A stretch of 64,000 bases of DNA, taken from contig NZ_KB890421.1 in assembly GCF_000373105.1 (NCBI RefSeq), positions 62,001-126,000 of the forward strand, written 5' to 3'. Below the pieces are notes generated by a model. It did not search any database and had not been told where the DNA came from. It worked only from the letters and a program-made list of their open reading frames with translations. Made by a program: the position numbers and the translations under genes. This DNA comes from Neolewinella persica DSM 23188. Lineage in GTDB: Bacteria; Bacteroidota; Bacteroidia; Chitinophagales; Saprospiraceae. Shown here piece after piece: positions 18,195-25,747 of this stretch (positions are counted from its first letter, which is position 1; each line of letters starts with the position of its first letter).

Positions 18195-19286
18195 ATGGCT
18201 ATTTTCAATGATCTTAAGCGAATTTTCTTCGGTGCCAAATCGGTAGCTAAGCATCAGGCTGGCAAGGCAGGTGATGCTGCCCGTGAAATAGGAGATGATC
18301 TGAAGTCACAGAGTGACGACCTCATCCAGCATACTAAAGAGGCTGCGGGAGAACTAATGGACAAGGCTCCGGAGTACTTCGAAAAAGGAAAAGATGCGCT
18401 GGAAGACCTTTCGGACAAAATATGGCGAGATGCCGATGCTGCCGTCGATAAGGGCAAAGAGTTGAAAGACAAGGCCAGCGATGCGATCAATAGCAAACTG
18501 GAAGACCTTAACCCTAAAACCGAAGAAATCGACTTAGATGCTGATTTTGGTCTTGACCTCGATGACCTTGGGATGCAGGAAGTTTCTGAGACTGAATCAC
18601 CGAAGGCCGGGACCATTGACTTTGAGGAAGGCTTGGTTGATGATGTCAGCGGAAAAGTCGCTAAGGCTGCAAGTGGCTTAAAGGACGCTGCCTCCGGCGC
18701 GTTTAAAAAAGCTGCAGATGCCACTGCCGGTATTCGTGGGGCAGCTGCAGGTGCTGCTGACAGTGGCCTCAATGCTGCGGCTAAAGCCGGAGCCGGCTTG
18801 AAGGACCAGGCGGAGGTTCTTGCCGGAAAAGTTGGTGATGTCAGTGAAGTCGTGGGGGCAAAAGTACTCGAGAAAGGCGACGAAATTCTTGACCGTGCTG
18901 CTGAAATTGGTGCGGACTTAAAGGGTAAGGCCAGTGATTTCATCGATCACGCCAACGTAGAGGCCGAAAAAATGAAAATGGAAGAAACCATCGAAAAGGC
19001 TAAGCATGCCGCCGAAGTTGCGGAGGCACGGGCACGAGCTTTCGATGGTAAAGAGTCCGCCCGGGACACAGGAGAATCCACTCTGTCTGGCACCGACTCT
19101 TTCTTTGATCGCGCCGCTCGCTTTGCTGATGGTGATTACGCCAACGAAGGTGGAAAGGATATGCAGATAAAGAAAAACCCAGACGCCAAGGCCAAAAAAG
19201 AAGGAGGCCTCATCTCAGGGTTCCTTGATTCTGATGGTGACGGTGACAGCCTGATTGACGACGCGGAAATCGTTGATGAAGAGTAA
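18195..19286 (+). CDS. LEA/apolipoprotein-like amphipathic helical protein
   Basis: A 363-residue hydrophilic protein dominated by Ala, Lys, Asp and Glu, with repeating 11-residue-like amphipathic segments such as KDKASDAINSK, GKVAKAASGLKDAASGAF and KKAADATAGIRGAAAGAA. This is the composition of late-embryogenesis-abundant, YtxH-like and apolipoprotein-like proteins, which protect membranes or proteins under desiccation or salt stress. There is no signal peptide, so it is probably cytoplasmic or membrane-surface associated. The C-terminus ends with DSDGDGDSLIDDAE, which matches a calcium-binding thrombospondin-type-3 or EF-hand-like loop. That is an odd addition for an intracellular LEA-like protein. 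The small membrane gene that follows is 36 bases downstream. Confidence 0.8.
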   Translation: MAIFNDLKRIFFGAKSVAKHQAGKAGDAAREIGDDLKSQSDDLIQHTKEAAGELMDKAPEYFEKGKDALEDLSDKIWRDADAAVDKGKELKDKASDAINSKLEDLNPKTEEIDLDADFGLDLDDLGMQEVSETESPKAGTIDFEEGLVDDVSGKVAKAASGLKDAASGAFKKAADATAGIRGAAAGAADSGLNAAAKAGAGLKDQAEVLAGKVGDVSEVVGAKVLEKGDEILDRAAEIGADLKGKASDFIDHANVEAEKMKMEETIEKAKHAAEVAEARARAFDGKESARDTGESTLSGTDSFFDRAARFADGDYANEGGKDMQIKKNPDAKAKKEGGLISGFLDSDGDGDSLIDDAEIVDEE

Positions 19287-19322
19287 TAATAGCATTGCCC
19301 ATTAATAAGAAGTAAAAACACC

Positions 19323-19739
19323 ATGCAAAAGATAAAATTCTATCAGCTGTCGTTTACACATCGTCCCGTTGCAGCTATACTATTTGCCTGTGCTAGCCTC
19401 TTTCCGGTGCTTAGTCTGTTTGACATTTTTCAATTTTTGGGTGCATACAACGTCAAATTGATCACAGCCGCCTGCTATATCATCATAGCTTATCAAGTAG
19501 GTCTGCGGCGGTTCTTTCACCGGCATTATGTAGAGTGGAATAAGCGTGGGATGACCCTCCGTGTCAACAGCTTCTGGGGATTAAATCTTTCATTCTCTGA
19601 CGTGAAGAACGTGGTCTTTTCGGAAGACAGCTACACCCTGAATATGTACGGTGGTTCTACAAAGAACATCGATTTAGCCGGTATTGAACAGCAAAGTAAG
19701 GAGCGTTTGTTGACGCTGTTGAATACGAATATTCGCTAG
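19323..19739 (+). CDS. Small two-helix membrane protein
   Basis: A 138-residue protein. Two hydrophobic segments (about 15-37 and 42-60) are followed by a soluble part of about 75 residues, with strands VEWNKRGMTLRVN, LSFSDVKNVVFSEDSYTLNM and a final helix. This layout resembles bacterial membrane-anchored PH-like (YcxB/DUF304-like) domains, but the match is only by outline. It probably belongs to the same transcript as the LEA-like gene. A terminator-like hairpin follows at 19793. Confidence 0.7.
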   Translation: MQKIKFYQLSFTHRPVAAILFACASLFPVLSLFDIFQFLGAYNVKLITAACYIIIAYQVGLRRFFHRHYVEWNKRGMTLRVNSFWGLNLSFSDVKNVVFSEDSYTLNMYGGSTKNIDLAGIEQQSKERLLTLLNTNIR

Positions 19740-19792
19740 TATTCTGTCAGGTCGATTTTGACGCATTAATTCAGAAGAAGGTAGCACGTTTT

Positions 19793-19820
19793 ACTGGCCT
19801 GCCGGAAGGCAGGCAGTTTT
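19793..19820. terminator. Bidirectional terminator between convergent genes
   Basis: CCTGCC (19798-19803) pairs with GGCAGG (19808-19813), extended by ACTG/CAGT with one bulged G. The loop is GGAA, with T4 on the plus side and A-rich complement on the other. Confidence 0.65.
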
Positions 19821-19887
19821 GACGGGGGTTCAGTCGGTAGAGATAAGGTGCCAACTGTGACAAGGTCGAGCTGACACAGCACTAGTT

Positions 19888-20628
19888 TTACTGCAACTTC
19901 CGAGGCCGGTCCAGCACCTTACGCACTGCCTGAGCCCGTGCTACGGCCCCTTCATGGTCCCCATGGATACAGATAGTCTGAACTTCAAGCGGGTAAGCAT
20001 TGCCGTCGGTAGCAACGACCTCCCGGCGCTCCAACATTCTCAGCACCTGCGTCCGCGCCTGATCCGGATCATCTAGCACAGCGCCTGCCAGCGTGCGGGA
20101 CCGTAAACTCAAATTGGCTTCATAAGCACGGTCAGCAAAACCTTCGGCCCAGAACTCCAGCCCTTCTTCCTCCGCAAATGTCCGCAAATACCCATTGGGC
20201 GGACCGTAAATGATGGGAATATCTAATTGAGCCGCGACGATGGCCACCGATTGTGCCGCCGCAGGGTACTCATTGGCGTAATGGTATAATGCGCCGTGGG
20301 GTTTTAGGTGATGCAGGGTCTCCCCGTAGCTTTCCACCATCCCCTTAAGCGCGCTTACCTGATAGATCAGCTGGGCGTACAGCACCTCATCTTCCAATTC
20401 CAGCCTTTTTCTGCCAAAATTTTTCCGGTCGGCAAACCCAGGGTGTGCACCAATGAGCACCCCGTTTTCCTGGGCTAACTCAATGGTTTTTAGCATAGTG
20501 TAGGCGTCACCACCATGGAAACCACAGGCAATATTACAACTGTCCAGCAGGGGCATTAATTCCGCATCATTACCTACGGTCTGCTGGTACCAGGATTCTC
20601 CGAGATCGGCGTTGAGATTCATATTCAA
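19888..20628 (-). CDS. pxpA: 5-oxoprolinase subunit A (LamB/YcsF family)
   Basis: A 246-residue member of the LamB/YcsF family, the PxpA subunit of prokaryotic ATP-dependent 5-oxoprolinase, which opens 5-oxoproline to glutamate. The family N-terminus LNADLGE, the metal-site region NIACGFHGGDA and the motif GAHPGFADRKNFGR are intact, as is KPHGALYH. The partner genes pxpB and pxpC, usually adjacent, are not in this window. Only a deoxynucleoside kinase precedes it, 15 bases upstream on the same strand. PxpA alone has no known activity, so the partners should be elsewhere in the genome. A family B repeat lies inside the gene. Confidence 0.9.
   Translation of the reverse strand: MNMNLNADLGESWYQQTVGNDAELMPLLDSCNIACGFHGGDAYTMLKTIELAQENGVLIGAHPGFADRKNFGRKRLELEDEVLYAQLIYQVSALKGMVESYGETLHHLKPHGALYHYANEYPAAAQSVAIVAAQLDIPIIYGPPNGYLRTFAEEEGLEFWAEGFADRAYEANLSLRSRTLAGAVLDDPDQARTQVLRMLERREVVATDGNAYPLEVQTICIHGDHEGAVARAQAVRKVLDRPRKLQ
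20041..20064. repeat. Family B repeat inside pxpA
   Basis: CAGCACCTGCGTCCGCGCCT then GATC. In the coding strand it reads GATCAGGCGCGGACGCAGGT and encodes DQARTQV, a different frame from the copies in pbpC and in the receptor gene. Confidence 0.65.
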
Positions 20629-20643
20629 GTAGGGTAGTGGTGC

Positions 20644-21276
20644 CTATTCAAACAAGCCATGTAATTTCGCCTGTACATCCTCCACCACTTTCCCCAGGTC
20701 TTCCGGCTTATTGGCAAAATCGATGGTATCGATATCAATGATCAGGATATTACCGTCGTTGTAGGTAGCAATCCAATCTTCATAGCGGCGGTTTAGTTTC
20801 TTCAGATAGTCAAGGCTCATACTCCCTTCATAATCCCTTCCCCGACTTTCGATGTGGGCCACCAGCGTACCAATTCCAGCCCGGAGGTAGATCAATAGAT
20901 CGGGCGGGGAAATACGCTTGGTCATTGTTTCGAATAACTTGGTGTAGTTATCAAAATCCCGCTGGGTCATCAAGCCCATATCGTGCAGGTTAGGCGCAAA
21001 AATATGGGCATCCTCGTAGATCGTTCTGTCTTGGATAACCGTCCGGTCACCTTCCTGAATCCCCAATATCTGACCGTATCGGTTGTGAAGGAAGTAGACC
21101 TGAAGGTTGAAACTCCAGCGCTCCATATCGTTGTAGAAGTCGCTCAGATAGGGGTTGTCGTCGGTACTCTCGTAGTGAACATCCCAGCCAAAATGCTGGC
21201 CCAACTTGGTGCAGAGGGTGGTTTTTCCGGCGCCAATATTGCCGGCAATGGCTACGTGCTTAATTTGTTTGGACAT
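20644..21276 (-). CDS. Deoxynucleoside kinase
   Basis: A 210-residue deoxyribonucleoside kinase of the dNK/dGK family, which phosphorylates deoxynucleosides for salvage with ATP. The P-loop is GNIGAGKT (12-19). The ERS/DRT-type motif appears as QDRTIYEDAHIFA near residue 83. The arginine-bearing lid is in HIESRGRDYE. Length and layout fit the bacterial dAK/dGK type. It precedes pxpA by 15 bases, but the two have no obvious shared pathway. A -7 element TATCTTCG lies 36 bases upstream. Which base it prefers cannot be told by eye. Confidence 0.92.
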   Translation of the reverse strand: MSKQIKHVAIAGNIGAGKTTLCTKLGQHFGWDVHYESTDDNPYLSDFYNDMERWSFNLQVYFLHNRYGQILGIQEGDRTVIQDRTIYEDAHIFAPNLHDMGLMTQRDFDNYTKLFETMTKRISPPDLLIYLRAGIGTLVAHIESRGRDYEGSMSLDYLKKLNRRYEDWIATYNDGNILIIDIDTIDFANKPEDLGKVVEDVQAKLHGLFE

Positions 21277-21311
21277 GTGCTGAAGCTGGTCGGGATAGTT
21301 TATCGTTGCGG

Positions 21312-21319
21312 CGAAGATA
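21312..21319 (-). promoter_or_regulatory. -7-like element upstream of deoxynucleoside kinase
   Basis: TATCTTCG on the minus strand. The same octamer precedes sucC, so it may be a local variant of TAnnTTTG. No -33 element is clear. Confidence 0.35.
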
Positions 21320-21428
21320 GTTAATGATAGCTAAATCCCCTGGGCGGGGAAATTTCCCTCCTGATTCCACCGATTCAGGAGGGAAACAGGCTTTTGGGCC
21401 TTTGTCAGGCGCTGGTTCAGGAGATTTA

Positions 21429-21455
21429 TTTTTGGGCGCGGGCGCAGGTACAGAG
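21429..21455. repeat. Family B repeat
   Basis: A direct copy (TTTTTGGGCGCGGGCGCAGG followed by TACAG) in the gap between divergent genes. TTTTGGG-flanked subtype. Confidence 0.65.
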
Positions 21456-21622
21456 TGAGTTTGATGGGAGCAAATTCGGTTACCGCAATACCCCTTCAAA
21501 AAAAAGGACAATACTTATCCCGCAATTCCTCTTAAAGCTTGTTACGAAAAGCAGCTATTCCGCTGGTCGACACAATATTCAAGGGATGGCTTACATTTAC
21601 CCTACGTATATCAAACTACCTA

Positions 21623-22444
21623 ATGAACAGAATTCTACTGCTGGCAATAGCTGGCTTCGCTGGTCTTGCACTGACCGCCCAACAACAATTCTCAGCCATC
21701 TACCAGCCCTCCGATGCGGAAGTCCGCGTGGTGACCACACTGGGATGGGACGCTTTCCTGGCAGACCACGCCAGCCAACAAGCTGCTGGCTTTCGCCTGA
21801 CGGACATCGAGACCTATAAAGAAGGAGGCGATGAGCGAAGCTATGTCGGGATCTATACGGAGAGCCCACTGCGTGACTCCGTAGGCATGGCCGATAGCTG
21901 GGCCCGGTTCATTAAACTGAAGCGCAAAATGGTTAAGTCCGGTTACACCATGGTTGATGTGGCCGCAGTGACGCTTAATGAGTCTGATGCGAACTTCTAC
22001 GGCGTATGGGTCAAAGAAGCCCAACCCTCCATCCATAAAGTATGGTTGCTGGACAGCCGGGAAACCATCATTAAGAAAACCCAGGATATGGCGAAAGATC
22101 GCTTTAAGATCAAGCGTGTTCACGTGTTGGACGTGCCGAACGGGGAACCTTCCTTCGTCGTCCTTTATCACTTCTCTCCGGTAGACCGGTTCAACTTCCT
22201 CTTCTTTGCAGATACGCTGGAAGAAATCAGGAAGGAAGCAACGGAACGTAAGAAGAGTAAGGTTCAGCTGATTGATTTTGATCGGTTTCGTGAAGGAAAT
22301 ACCACGCAGTATGTTGCCATCTTTCAGGATGGTGAATACGACAGCGAATTCGTCACGGCAGTGCCGATCGGTGAGATCGACGCCAAAGCGATTTCTTTAA
22401 AAGAACAGCGTGGACTGAAACTGATTAACCTTAGTGTGGATTAG
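21623..22444 (+). CDS. Secreted tandem-repeat protein
   Basis: A 273-residue secreted protein. The start at 21623 gives a signal peptide (MNRILLLAIAGFAGLALTAQ); an upstream in-frame ATG at 21539 would only add polar residues. The mature part contains repeats of about 45-60 residues that begin with an aromatic-rich strand (FSAIYQP, SYVGIYTES, FYGVWVKE, FVVLYHFS, QYVAIFQDG) and continue with a helix ending in G-x-R/T-L/M-x-D. This is the pattern of the bacterial tandem repeat (BTRD1, polyglycine-hydrolase structural repeat) family, though repeats here are divergent. Function is unknown. It is convergent with sucC across a strong terminator. Confidence 0.75.
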   Translation: MNRILLLAIAGFAGLALTAQQQFSAIYQPSDAEVRVVTTLGWDAFLADHASQQAAGFRLTDIETYKEGGDERSYVGIYTESPLRDSVGMADSWARFIKLKRKMVKSGYTMVDVAAVTLNESDANFYGVWVKEAQPSIHKVWLLDSRETIIKKTQDMAKDRFKIKRVHVLDVPNGEPSFVVLYHFSPVDRFNFLFFADTLEEIRKEATERKKSKVQLIDFDRFREGNTTQYVAIFQDGEYDSEFVTAVPIGEIDAKAISLKEQRGLKLINLSVD

Positions 22445-22585
22445 TTCTGTTGGATGCAGTGCTGGCGTAACGGCAAGGGGCAAATTACCTACTGCAAAAC
22501 AGCCCCTGTTTCCGGGACGTCGGTGTTGGTACTGGCGGTAAATCAGCGTTAATTGAAGGAAGCTTAGCAACGGTACGCTGCATAA

Positions 22586-22621
22586 AAACGGGCCGTCGGA
22601 ATAAATCCCGACGGCCCGTTT
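22586..22621. terminator. Bidirectional terminator
   Basis: A perfect 14-bp stem AAACGGGCCGTCGG (22586-22599) / CCGACGGCCCGTTT (22608-22621) with A and T tracts on either side. It lies between convergent genes and serves sucC on the minus strand. Confidence 0.9.
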
Positions 22622-22640
22622 CAATTGTCGACGGTCTGAC

Positions 22641-23843
22641 TTATTTCAGTACCGAGGTAACCACATCAGCTGCGTCTTGCAACGTGATGGCGGAACGAAC
22701 GTTCAAACCGGAGTTGTCGATCATTTCCTTGGCAACAATTGCGTTCGTGCCCTGGAGGCGAACAATGATTGGGACCTTAATGTCACCGATGTTCTTGTAA
22801 GCATCGATTACACCTTGGGCAACGCGGTCGCAACGGACGATACCGCCAAAGATGTTGATGAGAATTGCTTCGACTTTTTCGTCGCGCAAGATCATGCGGA
22901 AAGCTTTCTCTACCCGTTCTGCGTCGGCGGTACCTCCTACGTCAAGGAAGTTAGCCGGCTCACCACCGGAGAGCTTGATGATGTCCATCGTGGCCATGGC
23001 CAGACCAGCGCCGTTTACCATACATCCCACGTTACCGTCCAGGTTGACGAAGTTGAGGCCGTAGCTCGCTGCTTCCACTTCGGTAGGGTCTTCCTCCGTC
23101 GTGTCACGCATTTCCGCGATGTCCTTGTGGCGGTACAGCGCGTTATCGTCTACGCTGAATTTACAGTCGACCGCGATGATGCTGTCGTCTGGCTTGTGCA
23201 GGGTAGGGTTGATCTCGATCAGGGCTGCATCGGCACCCAGGTAAGCAGCGTACAGCTTGTAGATGAACTTGGTCATGTTCTTGAACGCCAGGCCAGAGAG
23301 GCCCAGGTTGAAGGCTACCTCACGGGCGTTGAAGCCCTGCATACCCAGCTCCGGGTCAATGTAGGTCTTGTGTACGAGGTGAGGTGTTTCTTCAGCAACG
23401 GCCTCGATATCCATGCCACCCTGCGTAGAGTGGATGATGACATTCTGCTTGCGGGCACGGTCCATCAGAATAGAGATGTAGTACTCTTTGCAGGCAGCGA
23501 AATCAGGCGCGTAAGCGTCTTCAGCTACCAGAATCTTATTAACCTGCTTGCCGGGGCCTTCCATTCCGCCGGGTGTTTGCGGCGTCTTCAGCTGCATACC
23601 GAGGATATTGGAGATGTGCTCCTGCGCTTCGTTGCGGTTTTTAGCCAGCTTTACCCCGCCACCTTTACCACGGCCACCTGCGTGGATCTGTGCTTTGATC
23701 ACGGCAAAGCCGCTGCCGGTCTCGGTCGCAAGCTGATCATATTTGGTCATGGCTTCTTCAACGGTATCGGCTGCATAGCCGTTCTGAATCGGCACGCCAT
23801 ACTTAACGAGGATGCTTTTGCCTTGATATTCGTGGAGGTTCAT
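22641..23843 (-). CDS. sucC: Succinyl-CoA synthetase subunit beta (ADP-forming type)
   Basis: The beta subunit of the TCA-cycle enzyme that interconverts succinyl-CoA and succinate with nucleotide triphosphate formation. It is 400 residues long, with the N-terminal ATP-grasp (MNLHEYQGKSILVKYGVP, KAQIHAGGRGKGGGVK) and the C-terminal ligase-CoA domain (NFLDVGGTADAERV, INIFGGIVRCD). The alpha subunit gene sucD is not adjacent: downstream is a convergent secreted protein, and upstream genes run the other way. The two subunits must therefore be encoded apart, which is common in Bacteroidota. A -7-like TATCTTCG lies 25 bases upstream and a strong terminator follows. A long antisense frame opposite this gene is an artefact of its codon use. 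Confidence 0.96.
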   Translation of the reverse strand: MNLHEYQGKSILVKYGVPIQNGYAADTVEEAMTKYDQLATETGSGFAVIKAQIHAGGRGKGGGVKLAKNRNEAQEHISNILGMQLKTPQTPGGMEGPGKQVNKILVAEDAYAPDFAACKEYYISILMDRARKQNVIIHSTQGGMDIEAVAEETPHLVHKTYIDPELGMQGFNAREVAFNLGLSGLAFKNMTKFIYKLYAAYLGADAALIEINPTLHKPDDSIIAVDCKFSVDDNALYRHKDIAEMRDTTEEDPTEVEAASYGLNFVNLDGNVGCMVNGAGLAMATMDIIKLSGGEPANFLDVGGTADAERVEKAFRMILRDEKVEAILINIFGGIVRCDRVAQGVIDAYKNIGDIKVPIIVRLQGTNAIVAKEMIDNSGLNVRSAITLQDAADVVTSVLK

Positions 23844-23867
23844 ATTGGGGGCTCTTTAGATTTTGGG

Positions 23868-23875
23868 CGAAGATA
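23868..23875 (-). promoter_or_regulatory. -7-like element upstream of sucC
   Basis: TATCTTCG on the minus strand, 25 bases before the start codon, identical to the one before the deoxynucleoside kinase. A TTG lies 24 bases upstream, longer than the ideal spacing. Confidence 0.4.
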
Positions 23876-23897
23876 GGAAAAGTCAGGTAGTCGGAGA

Positions 23898-23929
23898 GTC
23901 AAAAAGTAAAGCAGTCAGAAAGTAAAGCA
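23898..23929. repeat. Two tandem 16-bp repeats
   Basis: GTCAAAAAGTAAAGCA and GTCAGAAAGTAAAGCA stand head to tail. They are followed by CTGACCATCTGACTATTAAC and a further CATCTGATT word. Meaning unknown. Confidence 0.6.
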
Positions 23930-23990
23930 GTGATTTGCGAGGGGGGACTGTCTGACCATCTGACTATTAACCATCTGATTGTTCACTCAT

Positions 23991-24193
23991 TTGGCGCGGA
24001 CGCAGGTGCAAAGTCAGGCCTGATAAGCAAGCAAGAGCGGCGCTATTCTCTAAATTCTCTTGTACCACCCGGATGTTTTTTGCACTCCGCTGTAACAACC
24101 ATTGATTGTATGGCATAAAGCATCAGGGAGGCCCTTGTTGGCCCCTGCCTTTTTGAAAAACCATCCCATTGCACCAGCGTCCGCGCCAAAAAG
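23991..24193. repeat. Inverted pair of family B repeats
   Basis: TTGGCGCGGACGCAGGTGCA (from 23991) and GCACCAGCGTCCGCGCCAAA (from 24171) face each other across about 157 bases, in the divergent gap between sucC and the next gene. The enclosed sequence has no recognisable gene. Confidence 0.65.
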
Positions 24194-24217
24194 TGGCCGC
24201 ACCATAATCAACAACCT

Positions 24218-25708
24218 ATGTTACGAATTCTTTACTCCTTTCTGCTGCTACTTAGTGGCTTTGCTCTGCACGCCAACAATATTGAAGTAACCAACATCAC
24301 GCTGGTCGACCAAGACGTGGTTTCGGGCACAACGGTGATTCAGTTCGACCTTAGCTGGGAAAACTCCTGGCGCATCAGCGTTGGCCCGGCGAATTACGAT
24401 GCCGCCTGGGTCTTTGCAAAATTCCGGGTCAACGGTGGCCCATGGCGTCATACCGTCATAAGTGGTTCTGGCGTCTCCCCAGCGGGCGCAACGGTTGATG
24501 TTACCGACAACGTCGGTGCCTTCGTATACCGTAATGCTGACGGAAACGGCGACATCTTCGTCCAGGACATACAACTCGAATGGGACTACGATGCCAGCAA
24601 CGTTGACGAAAATGCCGTAGTCGACGTCCAGGTCTTCGCCCTGGAAATGGTCTATATCCCCGAAGGAGAATATCGCTTAGGTACCGGCTTTGGCGGTATC
24701 GGAGCGGAAAACGAAGTGGGAGAATTCAGGACCAGGGGCGCGGTATTCCCAACCTTTTACAGCGCCTACCGGGTAACCTCAGAAGCGGCGATTACCGTTG
24801 GTGGCGGGACAGGACAATTGGACTACAGTACAGCTACCGGAGGTAGCCGCCCCGGCGATCTTATGGGCCCGATTCCCGCAGCTTTCCCCAAAGGATTCTC
24901 TGCATTTTACTGTATGAAGTATGAAATGTCGCAGTCGCAGTACGTGGCCTTCTTTAATACGCTGACCCAAACCCAACGGGTAAATCTGGATGTCACCGGA
25001 CCGAATGGAAAGGGCCAGGATACGGAACTCAACCGTAATGGCGTAAGCTGGGAGGATGCCGGAAATGCTACCACAACGTTGCCCGACGTGCCGCTCAACT
25101 ACGTCAACAACAACATCTTACTTGCGTACCTGGACTGGGCGGCGCTCCGCCCCATCACCGAAATGGAGTATGAAAAGGCTGGCCGGGGTACCGCCAACCC
25201 GGTTAATAATGAATTCGCCTGGGGAACCGCCAACATCCACGCCACTGACTACGATTACCAGAACCTGAACGGCACTAATGAGCGTATATCTAATCCGGGA
25301 GAAGGCGTTGGGAATGCCCTCTACAACGCAACGAACGGCACACCCACAGGCCCGAAACGTTGTGGTATTCTTGCGGCGAGTGCGGTGAACCCTACCCGGG
25401 AGGATACCGGTGCCGGTTACTACGGCGTTATGGAGCTTACGGGCAACCTTTATGAACGTTGCATAACGGTTGGCAACCCCGAAGGGCGGGCCTTTACGGC
25501 TGCCCACGGAGACGGCCAACTACTGAGTAGCGGCACCCATAATGTAGCCACCTGGCCAGCGGATAATAACACCGGTTTCGGTTACCGGGGAGGGTCTTTC
25601 TTTAATGGTTCTGACTTCATCCGCCTTTCAGATCGTTACGACGCTGCTACAGTGCTGGTGGGAGCAAACAACCGTCTCGGCTTTCGTGGCGTACGCTCGG
25701 CTGATTAA
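24218..25708 (+). CDS. Secreted formylglycine-generating-enzyme-like (SUMF1) protein
   Basis: A 496-residue secreted protein. After the signal peptide (ends near SGFALHA) comes an N-terminal beta-sandwich (about 20-145: IEVTNITLVDQDV, WENSWRISVGPANYDAAWVF), a module often found in Bacteroidota SUMF1 proteins. The C-terminal half is an FGE-sulfatase/SUMF1 domain beginning at FALEMVYIPEGEYRLGTG. It shows FYCMKYEMSQSQYVAFFN, RPITEMEYEKAGRG, GVMELTGNLYERC and GFRGVRSA at the end. In this fold the domain may be a true oxidase or, more often, a ligand-binding lectin-like module. The copper-binding cysteine pair of true FGEs is not evident, so I favour a binding role. It is probably exported together with the neighbouring GGDGDGF protein. 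Confidence 0.88.
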   Translation: MLRILYSFLLLLSGFALHANNIEVTNITLVDQDVVSGTTVIQFDLSWENSWRISVGPANYDAAWVFAKFRVNGGPWRHTVISGSGVSPAGATVDVTDNVGAFVYRNADGNGDIFVQDIQLEWDYDASNVDENAVVDVQVFALEMVYIPEGEYRLGTGFGGIGAENEVGEFRTRGAVFPTFYSAYRVTSEAAITVGGGTGQLDYSTATGGSRPGDLMGPIPAAFPKGFSAFYCMKYEMSQSQYVAFFNTLTQTQRVNLDVTGPNGKGQDTELNRNGVSWEDAGNATTTLPDVPLNYVNNNILLAYLDWAALRPITEMEYEKAGRGTANPVNNEFAWGTANIHATDYDYQNLNGTNERISNPGEGVGNALYNATNGTPTGPKRCGILAASAVNPTREDTGAGYYGVMELTGNLYERCITVGNPEGRAFTAAHGDGQLLSSGTHNVATWPADNNTGFGYRGGSFFNGSDFIRLSDRYDAATVLVGANNRLGFRGVRSAD

Positions 25709-25747
25709 TCGGGGACGTAATTTTCTAACGTCTCAATTAATTATGCC

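Noticed and set aside
18254-18943. 229-codon frame antisense to the LEA-like gene
   Set aside because: Ser/Ala/Pro-rich mirror of a biased repetitive gene; no independent evidence.
22677-23876. 399-codon open frame antisense to sucC
   Set aside because: It exactly mirrors a highly conserved gene, has no family resemblance, and such long antisense frames arise from strong codon bias on the sense strand.
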